From: Actinomycetota bacterium
GTDB taxonomy: Bacteria > Actinomycetota > Rubrobacteria > Rubrobacterales > Rubrobacteraceae
Length of the DNA: 5,862 nt
Assembly (NCBI GenBank): GCA_020200675.1
Contig: JAIVIG010000072.1
Coordinates: 1-5,862, forward strand
Direction: 5' to 3'
Below are positions 1 through 4,875 of the stretch, piece by piece. The first letter of the stretch is position 1; each line of letters begins with the position of its first letter. Made by a program: the position numbers and the translations under genes. The notes beneath the pieces were generated by a model, which was not told the DNA's origin, did not search any database, and saw nothing but the letters and a program-made list of their open reading frames with translations.

Positions 1-6
1 TAGCTA

Positions 7-24
7 ACCCGATGTGCAGGTTTA
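7..24 (+). repeat. Left terminal inverted repeat of the IS
   Basis: ACCCGATGTGCAGGTTTA matches the reverse complement of 995-1012 with mismatches at positions 5, 6, 13 and 18 of the repeat. It contains the transposase stop codon (TAA on the minus strand, 22-24), so the coding region runs into the end of the element. Confidence 0.8.
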
Positions 25-910
25 TTGAACGAGCAACTTCGAGAGCTGAAGGGGTTGGTTGCCCATCCGATGGTTGAGCAGGAAGGCCACGGTGTGAGAG
101 AGTACCTTGCGTACCAGCCGGCTCTTCAGGTGCCACAGATCACGCGCCCACACCCGCTTTATGGAGTAACGTCCCGCGAGTTGCGAGAAAACGGTGTCTA
201 TCCGGTAGCGAAAACGGCTCAACAGCGCGCTCCGTTTGGGAGTGGGATCTCGCTTCTTGGAAGAGTAGGGTGCGAGCAGTTCGACGCCCGTTCTCGCCAA
301 CTGTTCTTTGGTCTTGGGCGAGTGGTAGTTGCGGTCCCCGACGAGCAGACCGGAGGTGCGCTCGGTGAGTTCGGGGAGGACCGAGAGTTCGTGGGCGTTG
401 GCCGGGGCCACCGAAAAACGGGTAACGACGCCCGGCCAGCAGACCCTCGCGTGCACCCTGAAGCCGTAGAAGGTCTGCTTGAGGAGCGTGTCCTTCCCGA
501 AGGCGACCTCTCCCTTGAAACGCCGACAGCGGTAGGCGCGAGCGAACAGGCACGCCGGCAGGGGAAAAGAGTCCGCCAGGGCGAAGCCGGGGTCGTGGGG
601 GGTCTCGGCCAAGAGCCCCTGCCAGAGGCGCTCCTTGGCCTTCCACAGGTTCGCCGCCTGCCGGGCGAAGGTGGTGCGATGCACCCGCCCGAGGTTCGGG
701 AAGAAGAAGAAGTGGGCGTAGTGGCGCCGGAAGTACGCAAAGAGCTCCGTGTCTTCGTCGAGCCCCAAGAACTCGCCGACGACCTCGATGGTGAGAACCT
801 CGGAGTCGAAGAGCGTCGGAGCGGGTCCGCGGGCTCTGAGGCGGACGAGGCGGGATCCGATCGTCGATGAGGCAGAAGAAGACGGCCACGATGAAGGTGC
901 TAAGATTCAC
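22..910 (-). pseudogene. IS982-family DDE transposase, +1 frameshifted
   Basis: Catalyses cut-and-paste movement of the element by a DDE (RNase H-fold) active site. The start is GTG at 910, preceded by AAGGAGGT (928-921), giving MNLSTFIVAVFFCLIDDRI. The frame then changes near 852-854; removing one C from TCCCG restores RLVRLRARGPAPTLFDSEV and continues through EFLGLDEDTELFAYFRRHYAHFF. The composite is about 295 aa, the usual family size. The catalytic candidates are Asp in ALADSFPLP, Asp in LVGDRNYHS, and the third position in RYRIDTVFSQL. Family members normally read R-I-E-T there, so this copy has Asp for Glu. The C-terminal KRVWARDLWHLKSRLVRKVLSHTVAFLL segment is typical of the family. 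Two defects make activity unlikely, although a sequencing error could explain the frameshift. Confidence 0.85.
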
Positions 911-920
911 GAGAGCGAAG

Positions 921-928
921 ACCTCCTT
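921..928 (-). promoter_or_regulatory. Shine-Dalgarno of the transposase, fixes GTG start
   Basis: AAGGAGGT on the minus strand lies 10 nt upstream of GTG at 910. It supports starting the transposase at MNLSTFIV rather than at the TTG at 985, which lacks a comparable site. Confidence 0.6.
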
Positions 929-994
929 TTCGCTTCGGTAGGTTTGGGCACCGCCGAGCGTAGGGAGGTCTCGCTCTTTATTCAACCATTCGGA

Positions 995-1012
995 GAAACT
1001 TGCACACGGGGT
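995..1012 (-). repeat. Right terminal inverted repeat of the IS
   Basis: Read on the minus strand this is ACCCCGTGTGCAAGTTTC, the partner of the left end. It lies upstream of the transposase start and is followed outside by TAGCTA (1013-1018), the same six bases that precede the left end. Confidence 0.8.
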
Positions 1013-1088
1013 TAGCTAACTCATTACTATCAGATGCCGAATGGCCTCCGCCTAGCAGGCTGACCAGTTCATACGCAACAGCAACAGT

Positions 1089-1096
1089 ACCTCCTT
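1089..1096 (-). promoter_or_regulatory. Orphan Shine-Dalgarno on minus strand
   Basis: AAGGAGGT on the minus strand is followed by TTG CTG TTG CGT ATG, but this frame stops after about ten codons (MLLRMNWSAC). The site lies at the same distance from its GTTATT box as the SD of the gene at 1569 does from its own. It therefore looks like the 5' end of a lost or disrupted minus-strand gene, or of a very short leader peptide. The IS lies 77 bp further on. Confidence 0.4.
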
Positions 1097-1124
1097 CCGT
1101 CGTGTTCGGTATCACTGCTACCTG

Positions 1125-1155
1125 AATAACAGGCAGCGATGAATTTCTGATGAAT
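1125..1155 (-). repeat. Inverted promoter-like cassette, left copy
   Basis: Read on the minus strand this contains ATTCATC AGAA ATTCATC (1155-1138), then GTTATT (1130-1125). It matches the plus-strand copy at 1497-1527 with one mismatch over the paired heptamers plus a small gap before GTTATT. It points towards the IS, and AAGGAGGT follows 34 bp after GTTATT. Weaker similarity continues upstream of the box for roughly 30 bp. Confidence 0.65.
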
Positions 1156-1496
1156 CCCGAAAAATTTCAGGCAAAAGGTCTTCCGACAATCGTCTGAAGC
1201 AACCGGTTAGAGGGCTTGCGCCTGTGGAGGATGATTGCCTATCACACTTTCGGTACCTAGAGCGGCTCTCACAATGTGCGCGCCGGTTGATGAAGCTCTT
1301 CCGGCTCGTCTCCGTTGAAGCCGTCAAATGGCCATGAAAACTACGGCGGCAACTTTCACCCTACGGGGACGACAGTCTCGAACACTCCTTGAAGCGCCTT
1401 TACACACCAGGGGTGAGACAACTGCCGGTGGCGCAAGGGGAGGCTACACCGTCGACGCAAATTTCTTCGGCCAACTCTTCCCTGCCGATCGGAGTA

Positions 1497-1527
1497 ATTC
1501 ATCTGAAATTCATCGGCCTGTGTTATT
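1497..1527 (+). promoter_or_regulatory. Probable regulated promoter: OmpR/PhoB-type direct repeats and -10
   Basis: ATTCATC (1497-1503) and ATTCATC (1508-1514) are identical 7-mers separated by TGAA, an 11-bp period that places both on one face of the helix. OmpR/PhoB-class response regulators typically bind such repeats, and ATTCATC fits the actinobacterial PhoP direct-repeat pattern (core TTCAYC). A -10-like TTATTT (1523-1528) begins eight bases after the second repeat, about where a box replacing the -35 would put it. The gene at 1569 starts 41 bp after this -10. Phosphate control is an inference; other OmpR-type regulators would fit equally well. Confidence 0.5.
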
Positions 1528-1568
1528 TGCTCGGTAAGAGAGTCCTTTTAAAGACGGGAGGCAGCGCG

Positions 1569-2481
1569 TTGAGGCACATCTTTTCGGTCCTTGCGGTAGC
1601 GGTTCTCATGGCGGGCGCACTGATAGCTACGGTAGGCTCGGCTTTGGCACAGGAGGATCCACAGCCGCCCCCCGGCCCCACCGTAACGGTGACGTTCGTA
1701 CTCGCGGTTGCGGGCCAACCGCCGCCGGAGGCGACATTCTGGGGCTACCTGACCTTCGAGCCCTTCGGGATACGGCTCACCGATCCCGACGGCGACGGAA
1801 TCTACACGGGCAGCTTCGCCAACTTCCCGCAGGGCGACGCGCAACCGTTCTGGATAGTGCAGGGCACGGGGACGCGGTTCAGCCAGGTCTTCGGAGAGCA
1901 GGCCGGCGAGCCCATTACCCTCCTCAAAGACTTCGGCGTGTTGACCATAAGTCAGGACACCACACTGCCGGTCGCTGTCTCGTTCCTAGAGGGCAGATAC
2001 ATCGTCGGTACCCCGTGGGACGATCGGCTCCTCGGAGAGAACGGTCCCGGACCTCATCGAAGGGCTTGGCGGCCACGATGCGATCTCCGGCGCCTACGGC
2101 GACGACCTCATCTATGGCGGCCCCGGCGACGATCTCATTTACGGCGGCTTCCTCGTCTACGGCGGTCCCGACGACGACGCTCTCTATGGCGGCTCCGGCG
2201 ACGACCTCATCGCCGGCCTCAGCCTCAGCGACCTCATCTACGGTGGCTTCGGGGACGATCTCATCCGCGGCGGCGCCCTCGACGACGCCCTCTACGGCGG
2301 TCCTGGTTCGGATGCCATCTACGGCGACGATCTACAAACAGAAGCATTCGACGACTACCTGTACTCGGCAGGCGACGGCACCGCGGACCTCGTCTCGGGC
2401 GGAGCCGGCTCGGACCTTTGCATCGTGGGGCCAGAGGACTTGCCGTATACCTACAGCTGCGAGGTGCTCTACGTGCAGTGA
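1569..2481 (+). pseudogene. Secreted RTX (hemolysin-type) calcium-binding protein, +1 frameshifted
   Basis: The TTG start at 1569 is chosen because GGGAGG (1556-1561) lies seven bases upstream and it begins a clear signal peptide: MRHIFSVLAVAVLMAGALIA, with cleavage likely after SALA. Residues ~31-145 form a secreted domain I do not recognise; it contains DPDGDGIYTGSF. From GTPWDDRLLGENGP (147-160) the protein enters RTX-type repeats. There the frame shifts by +1 near 2046-2050, and the next frame reads DLIEGLGGHDAISG and then glycine/aspartate nonapeptides. Examples are YGGPGDDLI, YGGSGDDLI, YGGFGDDLI and YGGPGSDAI. It ends with two cysteines (about 284 and 297) before TGA. The composite is about 303 aa. 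RTX repeats fold into a beta-roll that binds calcium between turns. The signal peptide implies Sec export rather than type I secretion. Without a frameshift the first frame continues into Arg-rich nonsense to 2747. The cause could be a real mutation, programmed +1 slippage at CCC-G, or a sequencing error. Confidence 0.8.
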
Positions 2482-2529
2482 ACGTCGACAGAGCTCCTGG
2501 GGCTGCTACGGGAGAAGGAGGTGCTCGCT

Positions 2530-2589
2530 TTGGGCGCCTCTTTCTACCCGCCGGGAGAATACGGTCGCCTGGCGGTCCCCGAGTGGTGA
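2530..2589 (+). CDS. Possible 19-aa leader peptide with strong SD
   Basis: AAGGAGGT (2515-2522) lies seven bases before TTG at 2530, which opens a 19-codon frame, MGASFYPPGEYGRLAVPEW, ending in TGA. It shares its frame with the RTX repeats upstream, which stop at 2479-2481. An alternative is that the SD is fortuitous, since the gene lies in purine-rich sequence. No hydrophobic or regulatory-codon pattern is seen, so no function is proposed. Confidence 0.25.
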   Translation: MGASFYPPGEYGRLAVPEW

Positions 2590-2708
2590 GAAAGCTTCTC
2601 CCAGAGAGAGGAGATAGGGTATACGCTTTTTGGCCGCCACACAACTCAGCCTTGGCGCTAGTGTCTTGCCCTCTCCCGAATTCCCGGATAGGGCCGTACC
2701 CGGTAAGA

Positions 2709-2731
2709 GAGCGTCCCTCGATGGGGCGCTC
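2709..2731 (+). promoter_or_regulatory. Hairpin in the 5' leader directly before the SD
   Basis: GAGCGTCCC (2709-2717) pairs with GGGGCGCTC (2723-2731) through a 5-nt loop TCGAT, with one G-T pair in nine. It is followed by CGGAAAAAAGGAGG. The stem begins inside the shared CGGTAAGAGAG element. It could modulate ribosome access or stabilise the mRNA; no known riboswitch is recognised. Confidence 0.4.
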
Positions 2732-2751
2732 GGAAAAAAGGAGGTAATCCA

Positions 2752-3213
2752 TTGAGGCGCATCATCTCGATCCTGACGGTGGCCGCGGTCGTGGCGGCGA
2801 TTACGGCGGTAGCCGCGCTGCCGGCGTTGGCCCAGCAACCGGGTCCGACGACGCTCACCGCGACCGGCGTGTTGGTTGGCCCCGTGGAGGACAACGACCC
2901 GGATCCCACCCCCCAGTTCCGGCTGACCGACGAGGCAACCGGCACGACCTACAACCTGATAAGCGGCTTCGTGGACCTGGAGGTCTTTGTGGGGCAAAGG
3001 GTCACCATCGAAGGCGTGCGGGTCCCCGGCATAGACCCCCTCGCCTTCAACGTGACCAGCGTACGGGCGGCTTCTCCAGGCGGGGACACCACCACTGCTC
3101 CGGGCGGGAAGGAGTTGCCCGCCACCGGCGGGATCCCGCTCTTGCTGCCGAGCGTCGCCCTGATCGTAGGCAGTGGCATCCTGGGGGCTGCGGTGCTGAG
3201 ACGCGGCCGGTAA
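2752..3213 (+). CDS. Secreted protein with LPATG cell-wall sorting signal
   Basis: TTG at 2752 follows AAAGGAGGT and opens a Sec signal peptide (MRRIISILTVAAVVAAITAV, probable cleavage after PALA). Its start resembles that of the upstream RTX protein. The mature domain (about 30-106) is short and beta-rich in appearance (GVLVGPVEDNDPDPTPQFRL, then VFVGQRVTIEGVRVPG). This resembles small OB-fold-type modules, but the assignment is only a suggestion. A Pro/Gly/Thr linker (107-120) leads to KELPATGG (LPATG at 122-126), a hydrophobic helix (about 128-149) and a basic tail RRGR. That is the complete tripartite signal used by sortases, which cleave between Thr and Gly and join the protein to the wall. 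No sortase gene is in the window. At 153 aa it is small for a surface protein, so the exposed part is about 75 residues. A hairpin terminator follows closely. Confidence 0.85.
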   Translation: MRRIISILTVAAVVAAITAVAALPALAQQPGPTTLTATGVLVGPVEDNDPDPTPQFRLTDEATGTTYNLISGFVDLEVFVGQRVTIEGVRVPGIDPLAFNVTSVRAASPGGDTTTAPGGKELPATGGIPLLLPSVALIVGSGILGAAVLRRGR

Positions 3214-3238
3214 GAACCCTAGACCCTCGTACTTACCT

Positions 3239-3266
3239 AGAGGCCCAGGAAACCCCCTGGGCCTCT
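3239..3266 (+). terminator. Rho-independent-type hairpin after the LPATG gene
   Basis: AGAGGCCCAGG (3239-3249) pairs perfectly over 11 bp with CCTGGGCCTCT (3256-3266) around a 6-nt loop. TCTATAC follows, a weak T tract. It lies 25 bp after the stop at 3213 and also just beyond the end of a minus-strand 21-codon frame (3282-3347). Confidence 0.75.
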
Positions 3267-3281
3267 TCTATACCCTTGGGA

Positions 3282-3347
3282 TCAGCAGATCTTCCTCTTC
3301 AGGTAGGCTGCGGCCTGCTCGGAGTCCATCCACTCATTAGAGCGCAT
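3282..3347 (-). pseudogene. 21-codon remnant resembling the start of an excisionase-type HTH
   Basis: The minus-strand ATG at 3347, with AAGG about ten bases upstream, reads MRSNEWMDSEQAAAYLKRKI C and stops. The pattern W-hydrophobic-D/T-x-E/Q-A-A-x-Y-L is the first helix of the small MerR-like excisionase/HTH_17 domain (typically W-L-T-V-x-E-A-A-x-Y-L-G-V-S). The recognition helix that should follow is missing. It may be a truncated copy left by an integrative element, or a coincidence over about 12 residues. Confidence 0.3.
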
Positions 3348-3506
3348 CTCGTGTACCTTGCAGGCCGTCCTTGTCTCTGCCGACTTCCACCTCTTCCCGC
3401 CGGCATGCTCGGTAGAAGATCAAGCCGACGAAGCTCCGGATCGTTTATCGGACATGGCTAAAGAGGTAATATATAGGACGACGAGATAGCATTCGTGAGG
3501 GAAAAG
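3348..3506. other. Gene-free spacer upstream of the helical protein gene
   Basis: Apart from the promoter candidate near 3444-3472 I see no gene or strong repeat. Frames here are short and lack SD sites. Confidence 0.4.
3444..3472 (+). promoter_or_regulatory. Candidate sigma-70-like promoter
   Basis: TTTATC (3444-3449) and TAATAT (3467-3472) are separated by 17 bp, in the only AT-rich patch of this spacer. The -10 matches TATAAT at four of six positions and the -35 is poor. It would give a leader of about 28 nt before ATG at 3507. Confidence 0.3.
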
Positions 3507-3983
3507 ATGAGACGAGCGAAGTACCTATCGATCCCCGCAGCGTACAGGCGAGCGGCCGTCCAACCTTCACGGAGCCGCAGTGACCTCTCGACGAGCGTGA
3601 TATCCGAGGTGTGGGACCGGTTGATCGAAGTCTACGGCAGTTTCGTTGCGTGGAGCTCGGCGTACGCAGACGAGAACGTCGACTACCTGGACGAACCGAC
3701 CCAGAGAAGGGAACAGGTCGCCCAACGTTTGAGCGAGCTCTCCGACTATTATTTCCCAAGAGCGGTGTGGCTGGACCACAGGACTTGCAGGAGTGTCGAG
3801 CAGTTTATCGAGGAATCCGAGGATCTGTATCTGGAGCTCGCCGACGAGATAAAGAAGCGGGGCTACAGCCGGAGGGTCAGGGTCAGTATGGCCGAGCGGG
3901 TGAGCGCGGAGCTCGGACCGCTCAAGAGGGAGGCCGTAGCCTACCTCCGGGAGGAGCTAAAGAACTCCGGCAACCAGCAGTAG
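3507..3983 (+). CDS. Hypothetical soluble helical protein, 158 aa
   Basis: I do not recognise a named family. ATG at 3507 is preferred because GAGGG (3497-3501) lies five bases upstream; GTG at 3495 in the same frame has no good SD and would add four residues. The protein is charged and mainly helical, with no signal peptide or membrane segment. A basic N-terminus (MRRAKYLSIPAAYRRAAVQ) is followed by SVISEVWDRLIEVYGSFVAW, an acidic stretch, ELSDYYFPRAVWLDHRTCRS, and a long helical region with ELADEIKKRGYSRRVRVSMAERVSAELGPLKREAVAYLREELK. Its own promoter-like sequence and the terminator upstream suggest an independent unit. The codon and base pattern resemble neighbouring genes. Function cannot be inferred. 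Confidence 0.75.
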   Translation: MRRAKYLSIPAAYRRAAVQPSRSRSDLSTSVISEVWDRLIEVYGSFVAWSSAYADENVDYLDEPTQRREQVAQRLSELSDYYFPRAVWLDHRTCRSVEQFIEESEDLYLELADEIKKRGYSRRVRVSMAERVSAELGPLKREAVAYLREELKNSGNQQ

Positions 3984-4196
3984 CCCGATACTTATCTCTG
4001 ACGATCGCGGTTGGATCTTGCCGCGCTGACCCAGGCGGGTGCATGCGCCTGGTAGCTGCGTGTGGCGTTCTGCGTCGTCCTTCTAGCAAAGGCGCTATCA
4101 GGCTCAAGAACGGGGTGTTCCGGTGTTTCTCCTGGTTTCGAGTCTCCTCCGCGTAGGGATATAAGCGGGCGAGAGGCTCGACAGAAGGAGAGACGC
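3984..4196 (+). other. Intergenic region with weak hairpin and promoter
   Basis: CCAGGCG (4031-4037) and CGCCTGG (4046-4052) form a 7-bp stem around GGTGCATG, 47 bp after the stop at 3983. There is no T tract, so terminator function is weakly supported. The rest up to the promoter near 4160 holds nothing I can support. Confidence 0.35.
4136..4165 (+). promoter_or_regulatory. Candidate promoter of the 71-aa protein gene
   Basis: TATAAG (4160-4165) matches the -10 consensus at five of six bases. TTTCGA (4136-4141) is a poor -35 at 18-bp spacing. The predicted leader before GTG at 4197 is about 25 nt and contains AAGGAG. Confidence 0.35.
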
Positions 4197-4412
4197 GTGA
4201 ACGACGAGACCCAGAAGCGGGTGGTGACCGCGGTGGCGGCGGGGATAACCTTCGCTCTGAGCCGCCTGGTGACCCAGCGGTTCATAAGGGTGCCCGAGCG
4301 CAGGGGTATAAAGGACGACGTGCTGGAAGCGGTCCTCAAGGGGGGCACCACCGCGGTTTCGACCGTCCTGGCCTCGATGATCGTGCGGCGGTTGCTTCGG
4401 GGACGCCGGTAG
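4197..4412 (+). CDS. Small hydrophobic/basic protein, 71 aa
   Basis: GTG at 4197 follows GAAGGAGAGACGC, giving an AAGGAG site with normal spacing. An upstream in-frame ATG at 4062 would add 45 residues of poor protein character and has no SD. The protein has two short hydrophobic stretches (about 9-21, VVTAVAAGITFAL, and 51-63, TTAVSTVLASMIV). They flank a charged middle (RFIRVPERRGIKDDVLEAVLKG), and the protein ends in RRLLRGRR. This could be two short membrane-associated helices or one amphipathic hairpin. The PERRGIKDD-EAVLKG segment looks conserved from memory of small actinobacterial proteins of unknown function, but I cannot name a family. It appears to be a single-gene unit. Confidence 0.75.
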   Translation: MNDETQKRVVTAVAAGITFALSRLVTQRFIRVPERRGIKDDVLEAVLKGGTTAVSTVLASMIVRRLLRGRR

Positions 4413-4707
4413 ATCCGCTCACTAGAGCGCCGGTTGCGGAAAAAGCGAGCTGGGATTCCGGTAGGGACCCCAGTAGACACGGAGGCCCACCCTTGCGGGA
4501 GAAGGGGCCTTGCGAGAACCTTAACCAGGAGACTGCGTACTCGCAGTCGTGTACGACGTCGACGAGAGGGTTGGCTTCGAGCTTGTCTATCCCGGGGTCC
4601 ATGAAGTCCATCAAGCCGTCGCCGCCGGCATCTACGTAATCGAGTCGTGCTCGCCGTCGGCGTTGGTACTGCCTCGCGACCACGAACAACACGACCAGCC
4701 ATCTCAC
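4336..4707 (-). CDS. Doubtful minus-strand ORF with calcium-loop-like segment
   Basis: From GTG at 4707 this reads VRWLVVLFVV (a short membrane-like start), RQYQRRRRARL, then DYVDAGGDGLMDFMDPGIDKL followed by EANPLVDVVHDCEYAVSW (to residue 61). The DAGGDGLMDFMDP part resembles acidic DxDGDGxxDxxDP calcium loops, with one acidic position replaced by Gly. Codons in this part mostly end in C or G, as in real genes here. After residue 61 the composition becomes noise-like, and the tail runs antisense through the end of the 71-aa protein gene. There is only a weak SD (AGGA, ten bases before GTG). It may be a short gene that has lost its stop, a pseudogene, or a shadow. A plus-strand frame over the same DNA (4549-4836) has no SD and is less protein-like. 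Confidence 0.3.
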   Translation of the reverse strand: MRWLVVLFVVARQYQRRRRARLDYVDAGGDGLMDFMDPGIDKLEANPLVDVVHDCEYAVSWLRFSQGPFSRKGGPPCLLGSLPESQLAFSATGALVSGSTGVPEATAARSSRPGRSKPRWCPP

Positions 4708-4875
4708 TTTACTGCGATCCTGTTCGATCGAGGTATCGACATGCATGTGGAGTTTGCCCCACGGGCGCTCGGGACAATGTCCCTGCCGGCGGTGGGACGA
4801 TTTACCCATGGACGTTGCGGTGCTCGAGCGCCATGATCTTTACCAGTAGACCACCATCCGAGAAGGAGGTACGGC
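4413..4875. other. Spacer between the 71-aa and EF-hand genes
   Basis: No plus-strand gene is supported. It contains a hairpin (GGC..CCCTT, loop GCGGGAG, AAGGGGCC; about 4484-4509) that could end the 71-aa gene but lacks a T tract. It also contains the doubtful minus-strand ORF described separately and, from 4708, a likely shared upstream region for that ORF and the EF-hand gene. Confidence 0.4.

Larger units (their letters stand above)
7..1012 (-). mobile_element. IS982-type insertion sequence, complete ends, 1006 bp
   Basis: The element runs between two imperfect inverted ends that start with ACCC. The left end reads ACCCGATGTGCAGGTTT and the right end, read inward on the minus strand, reads ACCCCGTGTGCAAGTTT. 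They differ at three of these 17 positions. Both ends are flanked by TAGCTA (1-6 and 1013-1018), as expected for a target-site duplication. TAGCTA is itself palindromic and the window starts there, so the true duplication could be longer or could be part of the ends. About 1 kb, ACCC termini and one minus-strand DDE transposase filling the interior all fit the IS982 family. The transposase is frameshifted, so the copy is probably not autonomous as written. Confidence 0.85.
1019..1568. other. 550-bp non-coding stretch with inverted promoter cassettes
   Basis: No reading frame here has an SD site, a plausible start and protein-like composition together. Two head-to-head 69-codon frames (1118-1327 minus and 1328-1537 plus) end in almost the same peptide (SSEIHR...LF). 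The DNA under those ends is an inverted repeat, so the similarity comes from the DNA and not from coding. The repeats are symmetric about position 1326. The plus frame from about 1145 to 1337 is also open but has no start with an SD. Most likely this is regulatory DNA plus decayed sequence between the IS and the gene at 1569. Confidence 0.6.
2482..2751 (+). other. Intergenic leader region before the LPATG gene
   Basis: This holds the leader of the next gene. An SD-led 19-codon frame lies at 2530-2589. At 2701-2711 is CGGTAAGAGAG, shared with the leader of the gene at 1569. A hairpin (2709-2731) sits directly before the SD. No terminator with a T tract is obvious after 2481, so cotranscription of the two secreted genes is possible. 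Confidence 0.5.

Noticed and set aside
25..870. Long plus-strand frame across the IS (281 codons)
   Set aside because: It is antisense to the transposase, which has recognisable family motifs, an SD site and family length. The plus frame has no SD and no family resemblance.
1118..1537. Two head-to-head 69-aa frames ending in nearly the same peptide
   Set aside because: The similarity is explained by the inverted DNA repeat; neither frame has an SD or protein-like composition. The DNA repeat itself is reported.
2046..2300. Tandem repeats possibly a CRISPR or minisatellite
   Set aside because: The period reflects RTX nonapeptide coding with variable units and no spacers of equal length.
2015..2752. 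Ser/Thr/Ala-rich and Arg-rich frames on both strands over the RTX repeats
   Set aside because: The repetitive GGC/GAC codon pattern keeps several frames open. Only the frame from 2050 gives RTX nonapeptides and a sensible C-terminus.
4128..4152. GGTTTCGAGTC, resembling a tRNA T-loop
   Set aside because: The flanking bases do not form a T-stem, and no acceptor, D or anticodon arm could be matched upstream.
3611..4156. 181-codon plus-strand frame overlapping the helical protein gene
   Set aside because: Shadow of the 3507-3983 gene; Arg/Gly-rich composition and no SD.
3992..4702. 236-codon minus-strand frame
   Set aside because: Arg/Ser-rich, no SD, and antisense to the well-supported 71-aa gene.
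4549..4836. 95-codon plus-strand frame before the EF-hand gene
   Set aside because: No SD, mixed third-position usage, and it overlaps a more protein-like minus-strand segment.
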